Below are positions 1-7,613 of a stretch of DNA of 27,955 bases, one piece after another. Where the stretch lies: assembly GCA_964538565.1 (NCBI GenBank), contig CAZIGW010000326.1:1-27955 (forward strand), read 5' to 3'. How positions within the stretch are numbered: the stretch's first letter is position 1; every line of letters starts with the position of its first letter. Both the position numbers and the translations under genes were made by a program. Source of the stretch: CAYVBN01 sp964538565. GTDB lineage: Bacteria > Pseudomonadota > Alphaproteobacteria > Rhizobiales > Xanthobacteraceae. Below the pieces are notes generated by a model that saw only the letters and a list, made by a program, of their open reading frames with translations, was not told the DNA's origin and did no database searches.

Positions 1-500
1 TTTTCGAGGCTGAGTGAGGAGTCGATGTCGATCTGACGGACCGATTGAGAAATCATCTGGGCCGAACTCGCGGTGCGAAATCGACTGATCACGGCGCTCA
101 TGCGGGCGTCGCCAATGACGTCCGTGAGCCAGCGCTCGGGATAGTGCAAGTCTAGAGGCACGAATGGCCGGCCAGCCGCCATACAGGCCAGAATAGCGAT
201 CGGGAATGGCGTTGATGTCGGCAACAAAATTCCAACGAGGTCGTTGGGATCAGTCGTCGAAGCAATTCGCGAAGCAAGATGATGAATGACATTCCGGGAT
301 TCTTCGTATGTCAGGCGCAAGGTGCCATCGTCGATTGCGATGCGATCCGGTGTGCGATACGCGACCCGTTCGAATAGCTCGATGATCGGAAGGTCCAGAT
401 CCGCGGCCGCAAAAGGCTCGAACGGACGATCGACCGGTCCGCTCCAATCTATTGGATAGGGATGGGGTTGAATGCAGCTCGGCACGGGTTCAGTCAGCAT
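1..500 (-). CDS. AMP-binding (NRPS-like adenylation) protein, 5' part only
   Basis: The frame opens at an ATG at 500 and stays open to the window edge, giving 166 N-terminal residues of a longer protein. Residues 43-70 read like the start of an adenylation domain: a phrase ending YRTPDRIAI, then LTYEESRN, the usual A1-type region. Residues 110-125 (GRPFVPLDLHYPERWL) match the A2 motif of NRPS and acyl-CoA synthetase adenylation domains, where AYVPLDPxYPxxRL is typical. The family makes an acyl-adenylate from ATP and an amino, aryl or fatty acid; substrate-coding residues lie beyond the edge. An in-frame TAA lies about 50 bases upstream of the ATG with no other ATG between, so the start is fairly secure although no clear Shine-Dalgarno is visible. 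The ATP-grasp gene at 1037 is divergent. Whether condensation or carrier domains follow cannot be seen. Confidence 0.85.
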   Translation of the reverse strand, partial: MLTEPVPSCIQPHPYPIDWSGPVDRPFEPFAAADLDLPIIELFERVAYRTPDRIAIDDGTLRLTYEESRNVIHHLASRIASTTDPNDLVGILLPTSTPFPIAILACMAAGRPFVPLDLHYPERWLTDVIGDARMSAVISRFRTASSAQMISQSVRQIDIDSSLSLE

Positions 501-626
501 CGCATATGGAGTGAGGTCTGAGGTTCGAGTTAGTACTTACAGTAGCGCGCGAAGACTACTGTTTCTAGAGGTCTTGTTTTTTTACTTTCAAGGGCAAGTG
601 CGTAGTCGGGCCCCGCTCCAGAACTT

Positions 627-821
627 CTAGTTGAGTGCGATCGCGTTGGAGTGCGGCAGATCAGCGTGAAGGTTAACGGAAAAAGTATCACGCACGAGGC
701 GCTTCTCCTGCTCTTTCACGCTGCTTGTATTAACGGCAATCTGCGGAAAGGCGATGCAGACAAATACGACAAGAAAGGCTTTCCACTGTAAGAACAGAGT
801 CAACGTAAGAGTCGTGGTCAA
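627..821 (-). CDS. possible small membrane peptide (64 aa), doubtful
   Basis: This 64-codon leftward frame starts at a TTG and has one hydrophobic stretch near its N-terminus (about residues 7-31, containing WKAFLVVFVCIAF), followed by a polar tail. AAGAG sits directly before the TTG, too close for a normal ribosome binding site. It lies in the AT-rich region between two divergent genes and downstream of the TTAATCGA repeats. I do not recognise a family. It could be a real single-span membrane peptide or a chance frame. Confidence 0.2.
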   Translation of the reverse strand: MTTTLTLTLFLQWKAFLVVFVCIAFPQIAVNTSSVKEQEKRLVRDTFSVNLHADLPHSNAIALN

Positions 822-832
822 CTCTTAATAAG

Positions 833-859
833 TTAATCGACTTCAACAAGATTAATCGA
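833..859. repeat. pair of direct TTAATCGA repeats
   Basis: TTAATCGA occurs at 833-840 and again at 852-859, with 11 bases between the copies. The pair lies in the AT-rich region upstream of the ATP-grasp gene. Same-orientation repeats about two helical turns apart could bind a regulator, but none is known here. Confidence 0.35.
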
Positions 860-1036
860 TTGCAGCCGTGATGTATACCTCACGCCAATGCGTCGGATTT
901 GACAACTCCTGGTGACGTCGTTAAGCGGCGTGTGAAACAGAGCCTTGCAACTTGGTCAGCTCCTCACCGTCAAGGCATGGCCCGGAAAGATCGTCACATT
1001 TCGAATGTTCCAAGTTCGCAAGCGCGGGGAGCGATC

Positions 1037-2086
1037 ATGGCGACAAACGAACCCGGAATTGATCCTTTGACGAAGCGAATTCGTCGCTTCCTTTTGGAAG
1101 AAGTTCCGCCGTACATCCAGGCCAAGGACAAGAAGCCGCTATTTTCGCAGATGAAAGAAATGATCGCTATTTATCGGGAATACGGCGCGCTTCCTTACCA
1201 CTATGTGACGCACGATCTTTACAAACAGTCGCACTCCGATGATGTCCTGAAGTATTTGCCGCTCAATATCTTGGGTACTTTTTGCGCTACCCTGAATCCT
1301 AGCGACGGAATCGACTTGGCTCTCGACAAAGCCAAATTCAGTCAGCGCATGCACAAAGCCGGTCTGGCTGCGGCTGAGGTGCTTTTCGTGATACGGTGGA
1401 ATGGTCAGATTTGTGATCCTTGCGGGACCACAATTGACTTTAGTCAATGCGTCGAGAGACTTCGTGCCGAAGGCGATGAGGTCTTCATAAAACCGAAGCG
1501 CGGCATGTGTGGGTTCGCGGCGCGCAAGGTCTCCGTCGCGGACATTGCGACGATGGGGTGGGATGGTTTGAGGAAACTTCTATACCAGACTGGAGGCGTG
1601 CGCGCGCAGATGGAATTTGTCGTGCAGCGTGTCATCATCCAGCATCCCGCGCTCGCGTCGATTGCGGCATCCTCGGTGAACACGGTGAGAATCGATACCT
1701 ACCACGACGGAGAGAGTGCACACGTCAACACAGCAGTTCTCAGAATTGGGAATGGCCAAAGTTGCACCGATAATTTGGCGACAGGTGGCTTTGCCGTCAA
1801 AGTCGACCTCACGTCGGGCAGTTTGGTCGGAAATGGCAAGCTTGATCCGGCGTTCGGAAAAGACGAATTTCCCACCCATCCGTTAACCGGAATTCGTTTT
1901 GATGGCATAGCCCTTCCGTATTGGGCCGAATTGAAATCGCTGGTGTGCGCAGCTGCGCATCAAATGCTTCCTCTGCGCAGTATCGGTTGGGACGTCGCCA
2001 TTACCCCAGATGGTCCAGTGCTCGTAGAGGCAAATCACGACTATGACAAGTTGTTGTCGCTGGGCGGTGGCGGGGGCTACCGGTAG
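1037..2086 (+). CDS. sugar-transfer-associated ATP-grasp protein
   Basis: This 349-residue protein resembles the ATPgrasp_ST family, ATP-grasp domain proteins found beside sugar transferases in polysaccharide loci; their exact reaction is unknown. ATP-grasp enzymes activate a carboxylate as an acyl-phosphate and join it to a nucleophile. Visible features are VFIKPKRGMCG around residues 150-159 (nucleotide-binding lysines K152 and K154), SSVNTVRIDT in the middle, and VLVEANHDYD near the C-terminus with metal-ligand candidates E331 and N333. The frame is open back to a TTG at 899, but ATG 1037 is preceded by GGGGAG at a good distance, and the extra 46 residues look unrelated to the family, so I chose 1037. 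It is divergent from the adenylation gene and followed by IS debris. A ligation step on a sugar or peptide is an inference. Confidence 0.85.
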   Translation: MATNEPGIDPLTKRIRRFLLEEVPPYIQAKDKKPLFSQMKEMIAIYREYGALPYHYVTHDLYKQSHSDDVLKYLPLNILGTFCATLNPSDGIDLALDKAKFSQRMHKAGLAAAEVLFVIRWNGQICDPCGTTIDFSQCVERLRAEGDEVFIKPKRGMCGFAARKVSVADIATMGWDGLRKLLYQTGGVRAQMEFVVQRVIIQHPALASIAASSVNTVRIDTYHDGESAHVNTAVLRIGNGQSCTDNLATGGFAVKVDLTSGSLVGNGKLDPAFGKDEFPTHPLTGIRFDGIALPYWAELKSLVCAAAHQMLPLRSIGWDVAITPDGPVLVEANHDYDKLLSLGGGGGYR

Positions 2087-2339
2087 ACACCTTTGTGAGT
2101 AGCAGCATTGAAACACATGCAGTTCTCTAATCGGTAAGAGCGCTTCACGATTTTGCTGAAGCATAGCCGGCAGTGACGAGTAGCTGTTGGATTCGTCGAA
2201 TTGGATGGACGCGACGAGCGCCGATGTGTTGCCAAGCGTTCGCGATGGTGCCCTTTTGGGCGAAGAGCATCCGGTTGACCTGAGCCCCGCAATCACCTCC
2301 GAAAATGAGTAGAGTCCGTCACCGCGAGGGGGACGGACC

Positions 2340-2680
2340 ATGAAAGCGAGCCGGTTCACGAAGAGCAGATCATCGAGATGTTGCGGGAGCAGGAGACAGG
2401 GGTGAAGACGGCGGACGTGTGTGCAAGCACGGGATCTCGAGCGCGACCTTCTACAAGTGGAAGGGCAGGTACGTGGTCCAGATCTGTCCGAGGTCACGGC
2501 TGAAGGCTCTGGAGGACGAGTATACCTAGCTCAAGAAACTATTGGCCGAGGCAATGCTCGACAACGCGATGCTGAAGGACATTGGTTTAAGAAAACGGTG
2601 ACGCCCGCCGCCAGGCAAACTTAGTCTCAACAAGACGAACGCTCAGTGTGACCGGGTTGGAGCGATCGTCCGCATAGCCA
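2340..2680 (+). pseudogene. decayed IS3-family transposase (orfA and start of orfB)
   Basis: From ATG 2340 the DNA reads, over several frames, like OrfA of an IS3-family element: MKASRFT, then EEQIIEMLREQE-like sequence, VKTADVC, KHGISSATFYKWK (helix-turn-helix), LKALEDE, and LKKLLAEAMLDNAMLKDI. A base appears lost after codon 7 (near 2361), another near 2423 and more near 2472-2500, and a TAG interrupts the segment before LKKLLAEA at about 2527. A short orfB-like start follows (VTPAAR at about 2598), then a shifted RTLSV..LERSS resemblance up to about 2677. The catalytic DDE part of orfB is missing. IS3 elements normally make OrfAB by programmed frameshifting; this copy cannot. TGAGCCCC near 2280 may be the old left end, but no matching right end was seen. 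The IS407-like group is my best guess. Confidence 0.85.
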
Positions 2681-3911
2681 AATGCGCAAAATGCGCATTC
2701 CTGGTCGATGGCACAAGTTGATGTCGGAAAGCAATAGCAAGGATAAAAACAAGCATGATCTCCGGAGTTTTAATCGACAGAGAATTAGCCGCCAACGCGA
2801 CTGCAAGGAAGGAGAACAAAGCGATCTTAATCGGAGCCGTGCTGCCGCACGCAAGTACGAACAAAGCATAAAGAAAACCTCCGATGAGGCAGGCAGTGCC
2901 GACGAGACCAAACTGGAAAATAAACACGATAACGGAGTTCTCTACGGTTGGTAGGTGGAGAATAGTGAGAGCAATGCGATTGAGGGTCTCGAGACCGGCT
3001 CCGAAAATGAGATCGTGCCACTCGATGTAATCGAATACGTGAAAGACAATGACCCGTGTCTCGGCGCTCTCGTCCGCGAGCCCAAGCAGTTCGAAGCGAT
3101 CAATCAGGCCGGTGGCGTAGACAAGCGCCCATAGAACTGGAGAAAGGAGAACGACGGCGAGGAGGACAATGATTTTGATTTGTCGACGCGTCGAGGCCTC
3201 AGCCGGCGGGCCTCCCTTCAAAAGAAACGATAGAAGGGCTGCTGCGATCCCCACAATGGATGCGGTACGTGCGCCGGCCGCCAGCGTGGCCGCAATGAGG
3301 AGTGCGATCGAAATTACTTTGCGTATTGACGACCACTTCGTGAGGTAAACGAAACTGACCGCGGTCGCGTTCGCCAGTCCGAGATCCAGTGGGTGTCCGA
3401 AAATGCCTTTGGATCGGAAAACCCATTCACGGTACGCAGACGGAAGGAACTGCTGCTTCAGGGCAAATTCCGCCATTGCCATCAAAGAATTCAGCACTAG
3501 GACCGTCAGCACGATTTCTCCGAGCCCGCGTCGGCGGAGGACTGGCAGAAGGAGCGCCGTGCAGGCCGCAAGTGCAGCGACAACGAGGCTGTCCAGCAAG
3601 TAGCCGACCCCAAGGCTCGACGCGGCGGGGCCGAGGAAGGGCACTATGCTCGCGACGACGATCAAGGCCACCATAGTGAGCATGGCGCGCAAGATGCGAC
3701 GATCGTCGGCCGCAGTCAGGCCCGCAATGCGCGGCGCGAGAATTGCGGCAAGCACAAGGAAGAGCCACGACGCCGGATGCACTTTCTCGAGCAGGTTTCC
3801 TCCCTCCGTGGAATACGACATCAGGAGATTGAGAACGCTATCGGGAACGCACAATCGGAACAGCGCGAGAAACGTGAGTACGAAGAAAAGCGGCCGCGAT
3901 GGATCCGCCAT
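2643..3911 (-). CDS. VpsF/O-antigen-ligase-like polysaccharide membrane protein
   Basis: This leftward gene encodes about 422 residues rich in hydrophobic segments, roughly ten membrane spans, with a longer soluble loop in the second half (ETRVIVFHVFDYIEWHDLIFGAG). The opening PLFFVLTFLALFRLCVPDS followed by LLMSYSTEGGNLLEKVHP resembles VpsF-family exopolysaccharide proteins, related to Wzy polymerases and WaaL ligases that join lipid-linked glycans in the inner membrane. I chose ATG 3911 because the first span follows it directly; an upstream ATG at 3974 would add 21 Pro/Arg/Gly-rich residues. Neither has a strong Shine-Dalgarno. The last residues (RNAHFAHLAMRTIAPTRSH) are encoded across a perfect hairpin and antisense to the IS3 remnant, so the C-terminus may have been replaced. 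Polymerase versus ligase cannot be decided from the sequence. Confidence 0.8.
   Translation of the reverse strand: MADPSRPLFFVLTFLALFRLCVPDSVLNLLMSYSTEGGNLLEKVHPASWLFLVLAAILAPRIAGLTAADDRRILRAMLTMVALIVVASIVPFLGPAASSLGVGYLLDSLVVAALAACTALLLPVLRRRGLGEIVLTVLVLNSLMAMAEFALKQQFLPSAYREWVFRSKGIFGHPLDLGLANATAVSFVYLTKWSSIRKVISIALLIAATLAAGARTASIVGIAAALLSFLLKGGPPAEASTRRQIKIIVLLAVVLLSPVLWALVYATGLIDRFELLGLADESAETRVIVFHVFDYIEWHDLIFGAGLETLNRIALTILHLPTVENSVIVFIFQFGLVGTACLIGGFLYALFVLACGSTAPIKIALFSFLAVALAANSLSIKTPEIMLVFILAIAFRHQLVPSTRNAHFAHLAMRTIAPTRSH
2681..2699. repeat. 8-bp perfect inverted repeat, 3-base loop
   Basis: AATGCGCA (2681-2688) and TGCGCATT (2692-2699) form perfect arms around AAA. The site lies inside the last codons of the VpsF-like gene and at the right edge of the IS3-like DNA. 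No T-run follows on either strand, so an ordinary intrinsic terminator is unlikely. It may be a protein site or a trace of the old insertion boundary. Confidence 0.5.
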
Positions 3912-4272
3912 AGTCCCGTTTCGGGATCGGCCGCCGGGAATCGGTCCTCTGAGGGAGTTTGGGATTGGGTCCATGGGGCAGTCCGGTCTGGGGCGGAATT
4001 TATCAGGTCGTTCGAGGGATTATATAAACCTACATAGCAAGATAAGTGTAAATGGAATAAGGCCTTCGGTGCCTGTGATCTGGCAGTATAGCCTCGACCC
4101 GAAAATAGCTCCCGCTTTCACAAGAGTTATGTATCCTCGGCTAAGAGTCTGGAGACCAAGCTAGGGTGTGCCGAAACCAGCCCCTTGAACGCGGAGGTCC
4201 GGTCGACGCACATCAGGCGCACTTGCGAGTCTTCATCGGGACTTGAGTCTGCCGATCCGTCCAAATGAGAAC
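3912..4272. other. divergent intergenic region, no gene seen
   Basis: About 360 bases lie between the leftward VpsF-like gene and the rightward GT4 gene. The middle (about 4010-4140) is AT-rich with ATTATATAAAC-type sequence and is likely to carry promoters for one or both genes. I could not fix a -35/-10 pair with confidence. No protein family was recognised on either strand. Confidence 0.4.
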
Positions 4273-5508
4273 ATGACTTGCTTCGCGACAAAAAAGGTGG
4301 CACAGCGACGAATTCTCATCATCGTCGAAAACCTTCCGGTTCCATTCGATCGGCGCGTCTGGTCGGAGGCGACGGCCCTGCGCGACGCCGGCTACCTCGT
4401 CTCGGTCATCTGTCCAAAGGGGCGCGGGTACGAAACCCCCGAGGAGACGATCGACGGAATTCACGTCTACCGGCACGATCTGCCGCTCGAGGCGCGTGGC
4501 GCGTTCGCCTATCTGCTCGAATACGCCGCCGCGCTGTTCTGGCAGTTCGCGCTGTCGTTCAAGGTCGCGCGCCGGCACGGCTTCGACGTCATCCACGCCT
4601 GCAATCCTCCCGACCTCATCTTCCTCGTCGGACTGTTCTACAAGGTCTTCGCCGGCAAGAGCTTCCTGTTCGACCATCACGACCTCAACCCCGAATTGTA
4701 CGAGGCGAAGTTCGGCCGGCGCGACTTTTTCTGGAAGTTGCTGGTGCTGGCGGAGAGGCTCACGTTCAGGTCCGCCGACTTGTCGATCGCGACCAACGAA
4801 TCCTATCGGCGGATCGCGATCGAGCGCGGGGGAATGAATCCCGACCGCGTCTTCGTGGTGCGGTCCGGTCCCAATCTCGATCGCGTCAGAGAGATGCCGG
4901 CCGATCCGAAGTGGCGCGCCGGGCGGCAATTTCTGGTCGGCTATGTCGGGGTCATCGGCCAGTCGGAAGGGCTCGACCTGCTGCTGGAGTCGGTCGAACA
5001 CATCGTGCGCCGTCGCGGCCGGACGGACATCCAGTTCGCCGTCGCGGGCAGCGGACCCGAATGGCGGGCGATCGTGGAACTCAGCGAGAGGATGGGGCTT
5101 TCCGACTACGTGACATTTCTCGGCCGCGTGGACGATGCGGGCCTCTTCAGCATGCTGTCGACCGCGGACGTCTGCGTCAATCCCGACCGGGTCACGGTGA
5201 TGAACGATCTTTCGACCATGAACAAGATCATGGAATACATGGCGCTCGGCAAGCCGATCGTGCAGTTCGATGTGAGAGAAGGGCGCTTCTCGGCGCAGGA
5301 GGCCTCGCTCTACGCGCGCGCCAACGATGCGAAGGATTTCGGCGACAAGATTGTTCAGCTCGTCGACGACCCCGACCGGCGGCGGCAGATGGGTGAGTTT
5401 GGCCGGCGGCGGGTACACGAAAGCCTGTCCTGGCAGCACGAACGGCCGAAGCTGCTCGCCGCCTATGACGCGCTGTTTGCACTGCGGGCGAAGCGGTACG
5501 CGGTATGA
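4273..5508 (+). CDS. glycosyltransferase family 4 (WbuB-like)
   Basis: This 411-residue protein has the two Rossmann-like halves of a GT-B retaining glycosyltransferase. The N-terminal half opens with RILIIVENLPVPFDRRVW and contains HACNPPDLIFLVG and FDHHDLNPELY (residues about 133-143). The C-terminal half contains VGYVGVIGQSEGLDLLLES and NDLSTMNKIMEYMALGKPIV (about 311-330), which corresponds to the nucleotide-sugar region; only the second glutamate of the usual E-x7-E pair is present. The enzyme would add a sugar from a nucleotide donor to a lipid-linked acceptor at the cytoplasmic membrane face. The frame also permits a TTG at 4243; ATG 4273 leaves the usual short N-terminus. The sharp rise in GC here contrasts with DNA to the left. 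Sugar specificity is unknown. Confidence 0.92.
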   Translation: MTCFATKKVAQRRILIIVENLPVPFDRRVWSEATALRDAGYLVSVICPKGRGYETPEETIDGIHVYRHDLPLEARGAFAYLLEYAAALFWQFALSFKVARRHGFDVIHACNPPDLIFLVGLFYKVFAGKSFLFDHHDLNPELYEAKFGRRDFFWKLLVLAERLTFRSADLSIATNESYRRIAIERGGMNPDRVFVVRSGPNLDRVREMPADPKWRAGRQFLVGYVGVIGQSEGLDLLLESVEHIVRRRGRTDIQFAVAGSGPEWRAIVELSERMGLSDYVTFLGRVDDAGLFSMLSTADVCVNPDRVTVMNDLSTMNKIMEYMALGKPIVQFDVREGRFSAQEASLYARANDAKDFGDKIVQLVDDPDRRRQMGEFGRRRVHESLSWQHERPKLLAAYDALFALRAKRYAV

Positions 5509-5704
5509 TTTGGCGCCTGCCCGACAATGCTCGGATTCGAGCGTCAATCGCCGCACGCGCGTCCGGCTCGAGCGGCCCCTGGGGGGCTCCTTCGCAAGAA
5601 GCTCGTCGCCTGGCCAGCCGTGGCGCCGCGGCATCAGGATCGGCCGTGATGCCTGGCCGAGGCGGCGTGCCTTCGCCGACGTTTGTTTCTGCGCAGACCA
5701 TGCG

Positions 5705-7249
5705 TCAGGAAATCCCGTCGATCACTTCGAGCCCGGCTGCCCAATTCAGCGTGTGAAGGCCCCGGCCCGGCCAGGCCGGACCCGGCCTGATCACGGCGTG
5801 CAGCGTCTGGCCGTAGTCTTCCGGATCGAGACGGTCGATTCGGCACAGGCTGAGCGCGGAGCCATAGCCGGCGGAGCAGTCCTGTGCCGGACGCCACAGC
5901 GCGCCGCCGTGCGAGAAAACCGCGCCAGCGGGCCGCGCGGAGCGGGCATCAATCAGCACCGGATTGCGCGGGTGAGGGCTCCAGGGTCCGAGCAGGTCGG
6001 GCGCGTGGAACAGGCTCAGCGCGTCCCAGCTCGAGCTCTGCCAGGCGCTCGTGCCGGCGAACATCCACCACCGCCCGTCGTGCCGAAGGATCGTCGCGTC
6101 GCCGGCGTTGACGTCGCGCAGCAGGACGGATTCCAGCACCCAGCGATCGGGAAACCGATCCGCGCGGTAGAGTTCGACGGTGCGCGCCGCGGAGCTCTCC
6201 GGGATCATCCAGATTTCGCCGGCGTGACGGAACACGAACGGGTAGGACAGATGATACGGTCGCTCGAGCACGACGCGCGGCGTTTGCGGAACCCCGTGAC
6301 GCGAGACGACCGTCGCCGAAATGACGGCGCGCCCGAGCGTGTAGTCGTATTCTTCGCAGAGCAGGTGGTGGACCCCATCCACCTCGATGACGAACGGATC
6401 GGCGTAGTAGCGCCGTGCATCGTCGCGCAATCGAGCAAAGCCGGCCGATGGCAACCGGTGCGTCATCTGCATGCGGTCGTCGTCTGCCCAGCGCCAGCCC
6501 ACGAACCAGGCCGGTGCGCGCCGGCAGAGCCTGGTGAGCCGCGCGCGCGCGCGCGCCGCAACGGTCCGCGCGGCAAACCCCAGAGGTCGCCACGGCGGAA
6601 CCTGCGAGCGGTCGCCCAGTGTGGAGGAATCCGGCCTGGGCCCGCCGGCGCCGAACCCGATGCCGGCCTTGAGGCACAACCGCAGTGCGGTCGAGAACGC
6701 GTTGTCGAGCGCCCGGGTCAGCACCTTGCGATCCTCGACCGCCGGATGTGCGGCCCAGCACTCTGACGCCGGGCCACGCAGCGCGAGAACCGGGAGTCTG
6801 CCGTCGAGCAGGGCGGCGATGAGCGCGTCCTCGCCGGCATCGCCGTCGTAGGTCAGGCGCAACTGTGGCGCGAGGCCGCTCTCCGGCGGGACGCCGCTGA
6901 GATCGAGGAGGAGATCGGGTGGACGGCCCGCGGCCCCCGCGCCGGCAAGGCCAGCGGAAAATGCCGTCGGCTCGAGCCGGTCGCAGGCGTGCTCGCCGGG
7001 CAGGCCGTAGATCAGACGTTCGAACGAGAGCAGGAGCGCGACCGCGCCCGGCAGCGGGGGGCCGTCGACGAGGACGATCGCGCAATCCGCATCCGCCTCG
7101 CGCAGCGCGTCGCACAGCCATCGATGCCAGCCCCACAGGCGCTGACGATTGAGCCGCAGCCCGATCCGGATCTTCTCGCCCTTGGTCCGCACCCCCGGAG
7201 CGTGTTCCGCGCCGTCGGCTCCCGGCGGCAGATCGACTTTGTCAGCCAA
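5705..7249 (-). CDS. GINT1 N-terminal-like beta-propeller protein, probable sugar transfer role
   Basis: This 514-residue leftward protein resembles bacterial proteins annotated after the N-terminal region of plant glucosamine inositolphosphorylceramide transferase 1. The first half (about 25-200) looks like an alpha/beta formyltransferase-like domain (KIRIGLRLNRQRLWGWHRWL; DLLLDLSGVPP at 112-122). Residues about 265-512 look like a five-bladed, GH43-type propeller with YADPFV (282-287), HLSYPFVFRHAGEIWMIPES (333-352), DATILRHDGRWWMFAGT (384-400) and a late AGAVFSHGGALWRPAQD blade. No GT64 catalytic domain, present in the plant enzyme, is visible. It probably acts on a glycan or glycolipid in the EPS pathway, but the reaction is not established. 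It is convergent with the GT4 gene. The start is a TTG at 7249; GTG at residue 20 is an alternative. Confidence 0.75.
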   Translation of the reverse strand: MADKVDLPPGADGAEHAPGVRTKGEKIRIGLRLNRQRLWGWHRWLCDALREADADCAIVLVDGPPLPGAVALLLSFERLIYGLPGEHACDRLEPTAFSAGLAGAGAAGRPPDLLLDLSGVPPESGLAPQLRLTYDGDAGEDALIAALLDGRLPVLALRGPASECWAAHPAVEDRKVLTRALDNAFSTALRLCLKAGIGFGAGGPRPDSSTLGDRSQVPPWRPLGFAARTVAARARARLTRLCRRAPAWFVGWRWADDDRMQMTHRLPSAGFARLRDDARRYYADPFVIEVDGVHHLLCEEYDYTLGRAVISATVVSRHGVPQTPRVVLERPYHLSYPFVFRHAGEIWMIPESSAARTVELYRADRFPDRWVLESVLLRDVNAGDATILRHDGRWWMFAGTSAWQSSSWDALSLFHAPDLLGPWSPHPRNPVLIDARSARPAGAVFSHGGALWRPAQDCSAGYGSALSLCRIDRLDPEDYGQTLHAVIRPGPAWPGRGLHTLNWAAGLEVIDGIS

Positions 7250-7474
7250 GCTCGTTACCCCTGCCGTTCCGCGCGTTCAGCGTTGCCGCGGGTCCGCGAA
7301 TGATCGCGTCCGATGGACGTTTCGGCAGCAAAGCACGCGTCCGGCGGCTCCGATGGGAATTGCGGTGCCCCGAAGCCGACCAAACGTGCTGCCTGGGCGC
7401 CATGTTCGCGCAACCCACTGCCCCGAATCCGACTTGCCGATCACGCCAGAGCTTTAAGGTAAATTGTCAAAAAA

Positions 7475-7519
7475 ACGTCAAGAATTTCAATTGACGTGAA
7501 TGAGGTACTTAGTTGACGT
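7475..7519. promoter_or_regulatory. TTGACGT motif cluster before the acyltransferase
   Basis: ACGTCAA at 7475-7481 and TTGACGT at 7491-7497 form a perfect 7-bp inverted repeat with a 9-base spacer. A third copy, TTGACGT, lies at 7513-7519, 22 bases after the second. The cluster sits in a short AT-rich patch between two divergent genes. The TTGACG parts also look like -35 hexamers. This suggests an operator overlapping a promoter; no known regulator was matched. Confidence 0.45.
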
Positions 7520-7613
7520 AAAGTCGCAGAAGCCGACGTTATTTGATTGCATTGGCCGACGGGGCACGGCTGGCAGGCGTGAGCGCAGACGGCCGAAGCC
7601 GAGGCAGGTTCAG

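Larger units (their letters stand above)
501..1036. other. AT-rich divergent intergenic region
   Basis: This 536-base stretch separates the leftward adenylation gene from the rightward ATP-grasp gene and is clearly richer in A+T than the rest of the window. It probably carries promoters for both genes. Two direct copies of TTAATCGA start at 833 and 852, 19 bases apart. A short leftward frame (627-821) is listed separately at low confidence. No known gene or RNA was recognised. Confidence 0.5.

Noticed and set aside
2087..2339. Possible coding fragment on the plus strand around 2205-2300
   Set aside because: A short frame reads MDATSADVLPSVRDGALLG, but no family was recognised and it meets the IS remnant; too little to call a gene.
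4213..5634. 473-codon open frame on the minus strand opposite the first GT4
   Set aside because: Arg/Glu/His-rich product without any motif, antisense to a well-supported glycosyltransferase.
6541..6554. Seven-unit GC dinucleotide repeat
   Set aside because: Lies within coding sequence for an Ala-Arg run in the GINT1-like protein; ordinary in high-GC DNA although it could slip or form Z-DNA.
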